From Deltaproteobacteria bacterium (lineage in GTDB: Bacteria > Desulfobacterota > Binatia > UBA9968): a stretch of DNA of 17,561 bases. The DNA is taken from assembly GCA_016844625.1 (NCBI GenBank), contig JAERMN010000008.1, positions 1 to 17,561 on the forward strand, in the 5' to 3' direction. Of the stretch, positions 7,635-14,068 are shown piece after piece; position 1 is the first letter of the stretch; the number at the start of each line of letters is the position of its first letter. The translations under genes and the position numbers were made by a program. The notes beneath the pieces were generated by a model. That model made no database searches, was not told the DNA's origin, and saw only the letters and a list, made by a program, of their open reading frames with translations.

Positions 7635-7838
7635 ATGGAACCACAAGAAAACAACATCAAATTGCTGACGCTTTCTGAAGTCGCAACGATCCTGAAGATT
7701 TCCAAACGGACGTTGCATCGAATGATCCAGCACCGCCAGATTCCCGCCTTCAAAGTCGGGGGACAATGGCGCGTTCTCGAGAGTCGCTTTCAAGATTGGA
7801 TGCACGTCGAGGAACAAGCTCAGCCACGACTTGGGTAG
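7635..7838 (+). CDS. Excisionase-family helix-turn-helix DNA-binding protein
   Basis: A 67-residue protein made almost only of a MerR/excisionase-like HTH_17 domain: LLTLSEVATILKISKRTLHRMIQHRQIPAFKVGGQWRVLESRFQDWM. The recognition helix is about SKRTLHRMI, followed by the wing with the typical IPAFKVGGQWR turn. Proteins of this type bind DNA as small transcription factors or recombination directionality factors. The start at 7635 is set by AAGGAG seven bases upstream; a start at 7593 would add residues outside the domain. No integrase or phage gene is nearby, so a free-standing regulator is more likely than a working excisionase. It converges on the UbiD gene with a 26-nt gap. Confidence 0.85.
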   Translation: MEPQENNIKLLTLSEVATILKISKRTLHRMIQHRQIPAFKVGGQWRVLESRFQDWMHVEEQAQPRLG

Positions 7839-7864
7839 CAAATCAGCGGAGCAGAAAAGTTGGG

Positions 7865-9328
7865 TTATTGTCTCTTGAAGCCGTAGGACTCCCAGTTAGT
7901 CAGAACTTTTTCTTGCAAATCCTGAGGCCAGAGGTTTTCAAACGTTGCCTTGAAGGGGATTGTTTCCTGGGGCCAGTCCTTTGGCCAGGTACAGTCGAAG
8001 ATTACGCCCGCCGCGTCCCCTACCAGCCGCTCTTTCGCCGCAAGAAACGGTAATAACACCGGAAAGCCCGGAATATGGGGAACCTGGTGAATACCGTTCA
8101 CCGGATGACACTTCGTCGTCATGGCGTGCAGCACTTCGTCCATGTTTGTCGGATCGACGTCCGCGTCTACAATGACCATGTAGTAAACGAAAATCCCCGG
8201 CTTGGTGGCCCAAACAGCGTGGGCCACGCGGCGCGCAAAATTAATGTACGGCACTTCCGTCGAGACCACGACCATATGCCCGACACCGAAGGGAGGGCAG
8301 AATACTCCCTTTACCGGCAACCCCATTTTTTTCAGTTCCGAATAAATCTCCGCCCCTTTGATCAGCGCCGTGGCAGTCTGCCCTTCATGCACAGGCATGC
8401 CCATATTTGAGAACGGCAATATTGGATCGTTGCGGTACGTGATTGCGGTCACTTTCAAGATCGGCTTCGGCGACGATTTCCCGGCTTCATATCCCATGTA
8501 TTCTCCGAACGGCCCCTCGGTGCGGCGCTCGTGCGGCAACACCTCTCCTTCCAAAACGATTTCCGCGCTGGCCGGCACCATCAGGTCGTTGGTTTCACAT
8601 TTCACCAGGGGAATCGGCGCTTCCTGCAGCCCTCCCGCGACATCGACCTCGTTGACGTAGGGCGGCAGCATCACACAACTGACGATGGGAATCACCGGCT
8701 GGCCGCCGATGGCGACGGCGACGGGCATCGGTTTATTCATCGCTTCGTACTTTTGATACATCTGGCCAATATGCTGCTGGAGCGGGAAAAGACAGCCAAG
8801 GGTGTTGCGGTCATGCACCATCAACCGGTACATGCCCCAATTTACCCAGTCGCTTTCGGGATCTTTGGTGATGACCGTATGCCAGGTGCCAATGTAACGG
8901 CCGCCGTCCCCGCCGTGAATCAGCGGGATCGGAAATTTTAGCACGTCAACATCATCGCCGAGCAGAATATTCTCTTTGCATGGGCCGGTCTTGACGGTCA
9001 CCGGTGGAATCGGTTTTTCCTTGCGCTCCAAATATCTTTGCATGATTTCCTTCGCCGAGACGCCGGGCTTCATACCCAGAGCCAAGGCCGTGCGCGCGAA
9101 AAGGCCATGACCGGGCTGGCGGCTCGTTCCTAACGGCGCGCCCAGGGTTCTAAATCCCGTGGGGTATCCCTTGACGTTTTCAAAAAGCGCCGCCGGCGAG
9201 CCGAGATCATAACAACGCCGCGTGATCGCACCCATCTCCAGGTTCCAATCAACTTCGGTTTTGATGCGCTGTAGCTCGTCATATTCTTCCAATAAATCGA
9301 GGTAGTCTCTTAAATCAGCAATCTGCAT
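7865..9328 (-). CDS. UbiD family (prenylated-FMN) decarboxylase
   Basis: UbiD enzymes reversibly decarboxylate aromatic or alpha,beta-unsaturated acids using prenylated FMN supplied by a UbiX-type prenyltransferase. The 487-residue protein carries the family active-site triad at the expected spacing: Arg168 in NWGMYR, and Glu271 and Glu276 in EGPFGEYMGY (compare Arg173/Glu277/Glu282 of fungal Fdc1). PFSNMGMPVHEG and the C-terminal domain are also family-like. The start at 9328 is chosen because GGGAG lies seven bases upstream; the ATG at 9334 would leave only one base. No ubiX-like gene is in the window. The substrate cannot be told: a ubiquinone-pathway role is possible, but aromatic-acid metabolism is as likely in this lineage. 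Confidence 0.93.
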   Translation of the reverse strand: MQIADLRDYLDLLEEYDELQRIKTEVDWNLEMGAITRRCYDLGSPAALFENVKGYPTGFRTLGAPLGTSRQPGHGLFARTALALGMKPGVSAKEIMQRYLERKEKPIPPVTVKTGPCKENILLGDDVDVLKFPIPLIHGGDGGRYIGTWHTVITKDPESDWVNWGMYRLMVHDRNTLGCLFPLQQHIGQMYQKYEAMNKPMPVAVAIGGQPVIPIVSCVMLPPYVNEVDVAGGLQEAPIPLVKCETNDLMVPASAEIVLEGEVLPHERRTEGPFGEYMGYEAGKSSPKPILKVTAITYRNDPILPFSNMGMPVHEGQTATALIKGAEIYSELKKMGLPVKGVFCPPFGVGHMVVVSTEVPYINFARRVAHAVWATKPGIFVYYMVIVDADVDPTNMDEVLHAMTTKCHPVNGIHQVPHIPGFPVLLPFLAAKERLVGDAAGVIFDCTWPKDWPQETIPFKATFENLWPQDLQEKVLTNWESYGFKRQ

Positions 9329-9384
9329 GGACATTCTCCCTGGGCAAGGTTATTGAGGCCGGTCACGTCGCGCAACTGGAAATT

Positions 9385-9400
9385 AGTTAACGGCTTAACT
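9385..9400. promoter_or_regulatory. AGTTAA palindrome at the ubiD transcription start (possible operator)
   Basis: AGTTAACGGCTTAACT has 6-bp perfect arms around CGGC. It lies immediately downstream of the putative minus-strand -10 box at 9401-9406, so it would cover the start point of UbiD transcription. That is a typical repressor position. Confidence 0.4.
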
Positions 9401-9430
9401 TTTATAGCAGACCATATAGCGCCAAGGCAA
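9401..9430 (-). promoter_or_regulatory. Possible extended -10 promoter for the UbiD gene
   Basis: On the minus strand, TTGCCT (9425-9430) is followed after 18 nt by TATAAA (9401-9406), preceded by TGC, an extended -10 pattern. The start of transcription would be near 9394, about 66 nt before the UbiD ATG. Confidence 0.45.
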
Positions 9431-9478
9431 AACAAAATCGTCTATCAGTTTATTCGCGCCAGGAGTCTGTACAATTAA

Positions 9479-9508
9479 TTTACAAAATTTACTAGACATG
9501 GATAAAAT
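9479..9508 (+). promoter_or_regulatory. Possible sigma70-type promoter for bactofilin
   Basis: TTTACA is separated by 18 nt from TAAAAT, each matching five of six consensus bases, in an AT-rich stretch. The GGAGG of bactofilin follows about 33 nt later. Confidence 0.45.
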
Positions 9509-9550
9509 ATTGATTTATATTCCAAACTTCCAAGCCAAAAAGGAGGGATT

Positions 9551-9955
9551 ATGGCAGAATTAATGAGACCGGCGGGGCTACCCGCGGACATTGGCGCCTA
9601 CCTTGGGCCCGGCACGAAAATTAACGGCAAACTGCATTTCGACGCGCCCGCGACCATCGAAGGCGAAGTCGATGGAGAAATCATCGCTCAGGCCAACATT
9701 ACGATAGGCCAACAAGCAACGATCAAAGGAAAGATTACCGCGGTATCGATCCTGGTCCAGGGCAAGGTCTTGGCTGATGTGCAAGCGGAGAAGAAGCTCG
9801 AAATCCAGCCACCTGGTTCGGTGCTGGGCGACGTCATCACGCAGAGTCTGGTGATCGGCGACGGCGCGATCCTTGAGGGACATATCTCAATGAAAAAAAC
9901 CGAAGGCCGGGTCCTGCCGATTCGCCAGGAAGCCAAAAAGGAGAACGTATCCTAA
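9551..9955 (+). CDS. Bactofilin family cytoskeletal protein (DUF583)
   Basis: Bactofilins polymerise without nucleotide into beta-helical filaments and act as scaffolds for cell-shape, stalk or polarity proteins. The 134-residue product begins with a short disordered head (to about residue 20). A right-handed beta-helix domain follows, built from repeated strands such as GPGTKINGKLHFDAPATIEGE, ANITIGQQATIKGKI and GSVLGDVITQSLVIGDGAILEGHI. A short charged tail ends it. GGAGG is well placed 5 nt before the ATG. No peptidase or other usual bactofilin partner adjoins. The gene ends tail to tail with the adenine-deaminase-like gene, and the two stop codons overlap (9952-9955). Confidence 0.93.
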   Translation: MAELMRPAGLPADIGAYLGPGTKINGKLHFDAPATIEGEVDGEIIAQANITIGQQATIKGKITAVSILVQGKVLADVQAEKKLEIQPPGSVLGDVITQSLVIGDGAILEGHISMKKTEGRVLPIRQEAKKENVS

Positions 9956-11727
9956 GTAACTCCATTCGCAAATAAGGAAACGATTCTCCGCTCCTTGACG
10001 TTGACCAGGCCGCGCGCCGTGATCCTGAGCGAAGGCAGGGTAACAAAGGGCAAAAAACTCAAAGCAAAAATGGGTTTGTCGAAGGGCGAGCCCATTTGTC
10101 TCAAGCGATCCTGAATCCGCTTGAGCCCGCGCCCAACAATTTGCCAAGGCTCCAGGGAAAAAATTCCGCCGATCGTAAAATCGACCTTTTCGACGATCGC
10201 TCCGTTATGCACGATGGCGATGCCGCCGCCGCTTTCGATCAGCGCGTTGGCGCAAAGCGCCATGTCGCCGTCGGCGGCGCCGACGACCATCAGCGTATTC
10301 TCATCCAGATTGGTCGTCAGCCCCACGGCCCCCACGCGGGCGCCGAATCCCTGCAAAAAACCAAAGGCAATCTTGCCAATTTCATGGTGGCGGTCGAACA
10401 TCGCGACTTTTAACAAATCAGCGCGAAGATCGGCTTCGACGAAACCCGACGCGGCATTGACCTCGACAAACCGCTGCGCGGTGATGGTTTGATTGACGAG
10501 GCTCATGACCCTGATCTTCGGAGCCGGCGCGGGCGCGGCAATTTTAAACGAGTCCTCGTTCACGGCAGGCTTGAGCCGCAGGGAATGGCTCATATCCGCC
10601 GGCCATGCCAATGGCGCCGCAGGCACCAGCGATCGCCCATCCTCAGCCACCTGCTTTCCACCGATCCACGCCGCTGTGACAGTACACTCTTCAAGCGACT
10701 GCAATAATACTAGATCCGCCCGCCGTCCCGGCGCGATACCGCCGATTTCCTGTTCCAGGCCCGAAGAGACTGCCGGGTTGAGCGTTACCGATTGAATCGC
10801 TTGCATGGGCGTCAATCCTAGCGCAATGGCCCGGCGCACGACGTGATCCATATGGCCGTGCTGCGCCACGTCGTCCGGTGTCATGCTATCCGTGACGAGA
10901 ATCACACGCTGGAGATTCACGCCCGACGCTATCAGCGGCGGCAAAGTTTCCGCCAGATCCTGGCGCAGCGACCCTTCGCGCAGCATGGTCCAATAGCCCA
11001 GCCGCAGCCGCTCGATGGCGTCCTCAAAACGAATCGGCTCGTGGCACGAGGAAATGCCCACCGCGGCCACCGCGCACAGTTTTTGATCCCGCGCGCCGGC
11101 GGTGTGGCCGTGAATGATCTGGCCGTTGCGATTCGCCAGTTCCAACCGCGCGAGAATTTCCTCATCGCATTGCAGCAAGCGCAACCAGGAAACCACCTCT
11201 CCCATGCCGAGCACACGCGGGTCGGCGAGCGCCGCGGCGATCTCCTCGTTGGTAAACGTCGCAGTGCTACACAGGAGCGGGTCCTGCGGCGCGACCATGG
11301 AAACCAACGTGTAGGACCGCAGCGGATGGCGCTCGACTTCGTCGAGGAAGAGCTTCAAACCGCGAAATCCGAAAACTGTGGATAATTCGTCGCAGGAGGC
11401 GACCAGCGCGGTGGTGCCGCGGGCGACATAGGATTGAAGATGCTCGAAGGGGCGGCAATAGTGGCCGATATGCGTGTGACCGTCGATGAAGCCCGGCGCG
11501 ACGTACCGTCCGGCCGCATCGAGAATCTCCGTCCCATCGCTGCGCGTGTGCCTGGCGCTGGGGCCGACATAGCAAATCCGTCCGTCCAAGACCGCGATTT
11601 CGATCCCGTCAAGAATCTCGCCGGAATAAACGTTCACGACTTTACCGTTGGTCACGATGAGATCGGCCTTGATCTCCCCCATGGCGCCGCGAATCAGTCG
11701 TTCCATTTCTCCCTTAGAACGATTCAT
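9952..11727 (-). CDS. ade: Adenine deaminase family amidohydrolase
   Basis: Metal-dependent amidohydrolase. Adenine deaminase converts adenine to hypoxanthine and ammonia in purine salvage. The 591-residue protein has the N-terminal composite domain ADLIVTNGKVVNVYSGE, metal-site GFIDGHTHIGH, MGEVVSW, IIHGHTAGARDQKL, the SSCHEPIRFEDAIERLRLGYWTMLREGS block, VTDSMTPDDVAQHGHMDHVVRRAI, and the C-terminal adenine deaminase domain (GGIAIVHNG). Its layout and length match the family. The usual HIESS segment after the first metal motif is replaced by HIGHY, so the true substrate may differ from adenine. The start is uncertain: Met at 11727 aligns with family N termini, while Met at 11706 has AAGGGAG only two bases upstream; 11763 is also open. 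Confidence 0.82.
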   Translation of the reverse strand: MNRSKGEMERLIRGAMGEIKADLIVTNGKVVNVYSGEILDGIEIAVLDGRICYVGPSARHTRSDGTEILDAAGRYVAPGFIDGHTHIGHYCRPFEHLQSYVARGTTALVASCDELSTVFGFRGLKLFLDEVERHPLRSYTLVSMVAPQDPLLCSTATFTNEEIAAALADPRVLGMGEVVSWLRLLQCDEEILARLELANRNGQIIHGHTAGARDQKLCAVAAVGISSCHEPIRFEDAIERLRLGYWTMLREGSLRQDLAETLPPLIASGVNLQRVILVTDSMTPDDVAQHGHMDHVVRRAIALGLTPMQAIQSVTLNPAVSSGLEQEIGGIAPGRRADLVLLQSLEECTVTAAWIGGKQVAEDGRSLVPAAPLAWPADMSHSLRLKPAVNEDSFKIAAPAPAPKIRVMSLVNQTITAQRFVEVNAASGFVEADLRADLLKVAMFDRHHEIGKIAFGFLQGFGARVGAVGLTTNLDENTLMVVGAADGDMALCANALIESGGGIAIVHNGAIVEKVDFTIGGIFSLEPWQIVGRGLKRIQDRLRQMGSPFDKPIFALSFLPFVTLPSLRITARGLVNVKERRIVSLFANGVT

Positions 11728-11937
11728 GGGCGAATTCTTAGCATGAAGAGCATCGATTACCAAAGCGTCGATGCCCCGTCACTCTTAGCGTTTGCGCGGC
11801 AGGTTTGTTACAGCTAAGTTGACGCAAAACACCGCTGGAGGCGATTCGATGACCTTCCTATCGATGACAACCTCGCCGTGGTGAATAGCGTAGTGTAGAC
11901 TTTTCAAAGTGTAATCCGGAGAAAGGAGCTTGAGACC

Positions 11938-12300
11938 ATGCCAAAGATACTTTTTACCTCGACCCATGGCACCGGCGATCCCAACCGCGCCAGCATGCCG
12001 TTTCACTTTGCCAAGGGCGCCCGCGAAGCAGGCTACGAAGTGGGGGTCGTCCTGGGGAACGACGCGCCGGTCATCCTTAAGGACAGCGTCCGTGCCAGCA
12101 TCCACGCCGTCGGCATGCCGCCGCTCCAAGAGCTGTTTCAATTTGCCATCGAGAATCAGGTGCGCGTCTACGTCTGAGGCGGCTGCGCCAAGGCCCGTGG
12201 GGTCTTGCAAGCCGATCTCGATGGCAAGAACGCCGAATTTATCGATCCGAAAAGGTACGCCCAGTTGGTTTTCGAATACGACAGAAATGTGACGATTTGA
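11938..12300 (+). CDS. DsrE family protein, predicted selenoprotein (Sec80, UGA 12175-12177)
   Basis: DsrE/DsrF-like proteins are small alpha/beta proteins that carry sulfur or redox equivalents on a cysteine. Reading the UGA at 12175 as selenocysteine gives 120 residues, the normal family length. MPKILFTSTHGTGDPNRA is followed by an alpha/beta core, VRVYV-U-GGCAKARG, and a C terminus ending FEYDRNVTI. Family members have Cys at the U position (VxxCGGCAKARG type), so the UGA replaces a catalytic Cys and forms a UxxC motif with Cys83. Family-like sequence continues in the same frame after the UGA to a normal UGA stop at 12298. A SECIS-like hairpin follows the codon. AAGGAG nine bases upstream sets the start. 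It heads a plus-strand group with an amidohydrolase and a second predicted selenoprotein. Automatic callers would cut it at residue 79. The alternatives are a nonsense mutation or sequencing error. Confidence 0.88.
12175..12213 (+). promoter_or_regulatory. Candidate bacterial SECIS element of the DsrE-like gene
   Basis: UGA (12175-12177) is followed by the stem-loop CAAGGCCCGTGGGGTCTTG (12189-12207). It has eight pairs including one G-U, with GUG as loop, starting 19 nt after the UGA. An outer stem GGCT (12181-12184) with AGCC (12210-12213) extends it across a small internal loop. G as first loop base and the UGA-loop distance fit the bacterial SECIS consensus. Confidence 0.7.
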
Positions 12301-12370
12301 CCCATCAGCCGCGCGGATATTTGACTTCATACTTATTCGCCGCATATTGTCGCGCTTGAGGAGAACAAGC

Positions 12371-13288
12371 ATGATCATCGACTGTCACGCGCATTTAGTG
12401 CCGCAGAGCTGGTATCACCCGAAATCGCCGAAGTCGATCTTCGATCTGCCGGGATTATTCGAGGAGCAGGACAAAGCCGGCGTAGATATCACCGTGTTTG
12501 GCAATAATTGGATTCGTTCGCCGGACGGCTACGATCCGCTGAAGGTCGTCCAGGAGTTTAACGACCACGCCGCCGAATTGACCGCCAAGCATCCCACGCG
12601 CTTGCTCGGCCTGGCTTGCTCGGTGCCCTTCGACGGCGGGCAGATTCTTAAGGAGACCGAAAAGGCCATCCGCGACTACAAACTCAAGGGTATCATGATC
12701 AACTCGAGCACCAACGGCGAGTATCTCGACTCGCCGCGGGCAACGCCGTTCTTCGAGCTGGTGAGCGATCTCAACGTGCCGGTCTTCGTTCACCCGCCCA
12801 AGTTTACCATCGGCAACGAGAAGATGGAGATATTCCGTCTGCCGGAGATGCTCGGCCGGCCCTTCGACACGACGCTGTCGCTGACGCGTTTTATTTTCAC
12901 CGGCGGCTTCGAGAAATTTCCCAAGTTGAAATTGGTGTGCGCTCACGTCGGCGGCGCCCTGGCGATGCTGCCGGGCCGTTACGGCTTCGGCTACGAGCTA
13001 CGAAAGGACGACAGCTTCGGCCCCTGGCAGCCGGACGTGATGACGCGCCCGCCGGCGAGCTACATGAAACAACTTTTCTTCGACACCGTCTGCTATCATC
13101 CGCCCGCGGTGCAGTGCGCCATCGATACGATAGGAATCGATCAAGTGGTCTTCGGCAGCGACTCACCGCCGGTGCCGATCAGCCTGGTTCGCGCAGTGGA
13201 TACAGTGAAACAACTGAAGATTTCCGACCCAGACAAACAGAAAATCTTCGGCGGCAATGCGGCGAAGCTATTGGGATTAGCCGGATAA
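12371..13288 (+). CDS. ACMSD-type amidohydrolase (amidohydrolase_2 family)
   Basis: TIM-barrel metal-dependent hydrolase or decarboxylase related to 2-amino-3-carboxymuconate-6-semialdehyde decarboxylase and gamma-resorcylate decarboxylase. The 305-residue protein has the N-terminal metal motif CHAH (His6, His8), His141 in VFVHPPK, His192 in CAHVGG, and the metal-binding Asp264 in FGSDSP. The C-terminal KIFGGNAAKLLGL helix is typical. GAGGAG seven bases upstream confirms the start at 12371; an upstream ATG at 12347 has no such site. It sits 70 nt after the DsrE-like selenoprotein gene and 119 nt before the peroxiredoxin-like one. The substrate is unknown; decarboxylation of an aromatic or related acid is the family expectation. 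Confidence 0.9.
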   Translation: MIIDCHAHLVPQSWYHPKSPKSIFDLPGLFEEQDKAGVDITVFGNNWIRSPDGYDPLKVVQEFNDHAAELTAKHPTRLLGLACSVPFDGGQILKETEKAIRDYKLKGIMINSSTNGEYLDSPRATPFFELVSDLNVPVFVHPPKFTIGNEKMEIFRLPEMLGRPFDTTLSLTRFIFTGGFEKFPKLKLVCAHVGGALAMLPGRYGFGYELRKDDSFGPWQPDVMTRPPASYMKQLFFDTVCYHPPAVQCAIDTIGIDQVVFGSDSPPVPISLVRAVDTVKQLKISDPDKQKIFGGNAAKLLGLAG

Positions 13289-13340
13289 GAACTAAGCGCG
13301 CTTGGAATGGCTCAACCCAAACGGAAGCGGAACTCTTGCT

Positions 13341-13368
13341 CCGTTCGCCCTGAGCTTAGTCGAAGGGC
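13341..13368. repeat. Dispersed GCCCTGAG..GAAGGGC palindromic repeat
   Basis: CGTTCGCCCTGAGCTTAG followed by TCGAAGGGC can form a hairpin through GCCCT/AGGGC. This sequence resembles an intergenic repeat that I recall as very widespread in environmental bacterial genomes (TTCGCCCTGAGC..GTCGAAGGGC). It lies about 40 nt upstream of the peroxiredoxin-like gene. Only one copy is in this window. Confidence 0.6.
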
Positions 13369-13407
13369 TGCGACTCCTAGGGCTGGAAGAAAAGAATTGG
13401 AGGAATG

Positions 13408-13899
13408 ATGACAAGACAATTGAATCCAGGCGATCCTTTTCCAAATTACACCGTTTCCACCACGGATGGCCGAACCCTAAATATTCCCAACGATCTCAAA
13501 GGCGAATACGCCGTCATCATATTTTACCGCGGCATTTGGTGACCCTATTGCGTTCGGCAGGTTGCCGACTTCCAAGCGCATTTGGACGAATTTAAAAACG
13601 AGAACAGCGATGTCGTCGCGCTCTCGGTGGATCCGCTCGACAAAGCCAAAGCAATGGTCGAGCGCAGCGGCGCGACGTTTCCGATCGGCTACGGCCTCAA
13701 AGTCCCAGAGGACGCCGACAAAGTCGGCGCGTACTGGGAAGAACGCCGCGGCATCATTCACGCGACCAATTTCACCTTAGGTCCCGATCGGAAAGTGCTC
13801 CAAGCCTGCTTCGCGACCGGTCCAATTGGCCGGATCGCCGCCGTGGACGCTTTGAGTTCGATCAGAGGAACAAAGAAAAGAAAGGCGCAGGGCGGTTAA
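13408..13899 (+). CDS. Peroxiredoxin-like (AhpC/TSA, redoxin) protein, predicted selenoprotein (Sec45, UGA 13540-13542)
   Basis: Thioredoxin-fold protein of the AhpC/TSA type, expected to reduce peroxides or disulfides in the cytoplasm. Reading the UGA at 13540 as Sec gives 163 residues. It begins LNPGDPFPNYTVSTTDGRTL, then AVIIFYRGIW-U-PYCVRQVADFQAHLDEFK. Relatives have FYRGxWCPYC, so the UGA stands exactly at the peroxidatic Cys and makes a UxxC motif with Cys48. The same frame continues with family sequence VVALSVDPLDKAKAMVE and ATNFTLGPDRKVL to a TAA at 13897. GGAGG four bases before the ATG at 13408 sets the start; the ATG at 13405 is only one base from it. No signal peptide is seen. Annotation without recoding would leave only a downstream fragment starting near 13582. 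A nonsense mutation is unlikely given the SECIS-like hairpin and the second case nearby. Confidence 0.9.
13540..13569 (+). promoter_or_regulatory. Candidate SECIS element of the peroxiredoxin-like gene (fdhF-like)
   Basis: UGA (13540-13542) is followed 9 nt later by GTTCGGCAGGTTGCCGAC (13552-13569): stem CGGC/GCCG, a U-A pair, one bulged U on the 5' side, a G-C pair, and loop AGGUU. The E. coli fdhF SECIS, from memory, has GGUUGC-AGGUCU-GCACC with a bulged U and GGU in the loop at nearly the same distance from its UGA. Confidence 0.8.
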
Positions 13900-13956
13900 T
13901 TTCTCTCTCGGGGTTGGTTGGAACCCCTCGCCTGCAGGCACAGTGAGAGTTCTTCT

Positions 13957-13980
13957 TGCCGGCGAACGCCAGCATCCAGG
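13957..13980. repeat. Degenerate GCCGGCGAACGCC palindromic repeat
   Basis: GCCGGCGAACGCCAGC is a near-palindrome (one mismatch in 7-bp arms), followed by ATCCAGG and then TGACG. It resembles widespread intergenic repeats of the form CCGGCGAAxGCCGGxATCCAGG. It lies between the peroxiredoxin-like gene and the convergent threonine aldolase gene. It is a single copy here. Confidence 0.4.
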
Positions 13981-14033
13981 TGACGATAAGGCCGCCGTGA
14001 CGGGAAAAGGATTCGACTTCCAGTCGATGAATT

Positions 14034-14060
14034 AAAAACCCCCTCGATCCAGACCGAGGG
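14034..14060 (-). terminator. Rho-independent terminator of the threonine aldolase gene
   Basis: On the minus strand CCCTCG, an 8-nt loop and CGAGGG are followed by GG and then TTTTT (14034-14038). It starts 8 nt after the ltaE stop codon. The hairpin plus U-tract is a clear intrinsic terminator for the minus-strand transcript. Confidence 0.75.
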
Positions 14061-14068
14061 TCGTGCAG

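Noticed and set aside
11846..11868. Direct repeat TCGATGAC (two copies, 15 nt apart) upstream of the DsrE-like gene
   Set aside because: No matching promoter boxes could be placed around it, and an 8-nt repeat can occur by chance; it is not strong enough to call an operator.
12175..12177. DsrE-like gene as a truncated pseudogene ending at residue 79
   Set aside because: Family-like sequence continues in the same frame beyond the UGA, the codon is at a conserved Cys position, a SECIS-like hairpin follows, and a second gene 1.3 kb away shows the same pattern.
11785..12378. 197-residue minus-strand reading frame over the DsrE-like gene
   Set aside because: It is antisense to a recognisable family protein, has no ribosome-binding site or family pattern, and its openness is a side effect of the composition of the plus-strand gene.
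13540..13542. Reassigned UGA (Trp or Gly code) or sequencing error in the peroxiredoxin-like gene
   Set aside because: UGG encodes Trp directly before it, UGA ends several intact neighbours, and the hairpin matches a known SECIS pattern. An error at one base cannot be fully excluded without reads.
13910..13927. GGGGTT..AACCCC hairpin as terminator of the peroxiredoxin-like gene
   Set aside because: The 6-bp stem is real, but no U-tract follows on the plus strand, so intrinsic termination is not supported.
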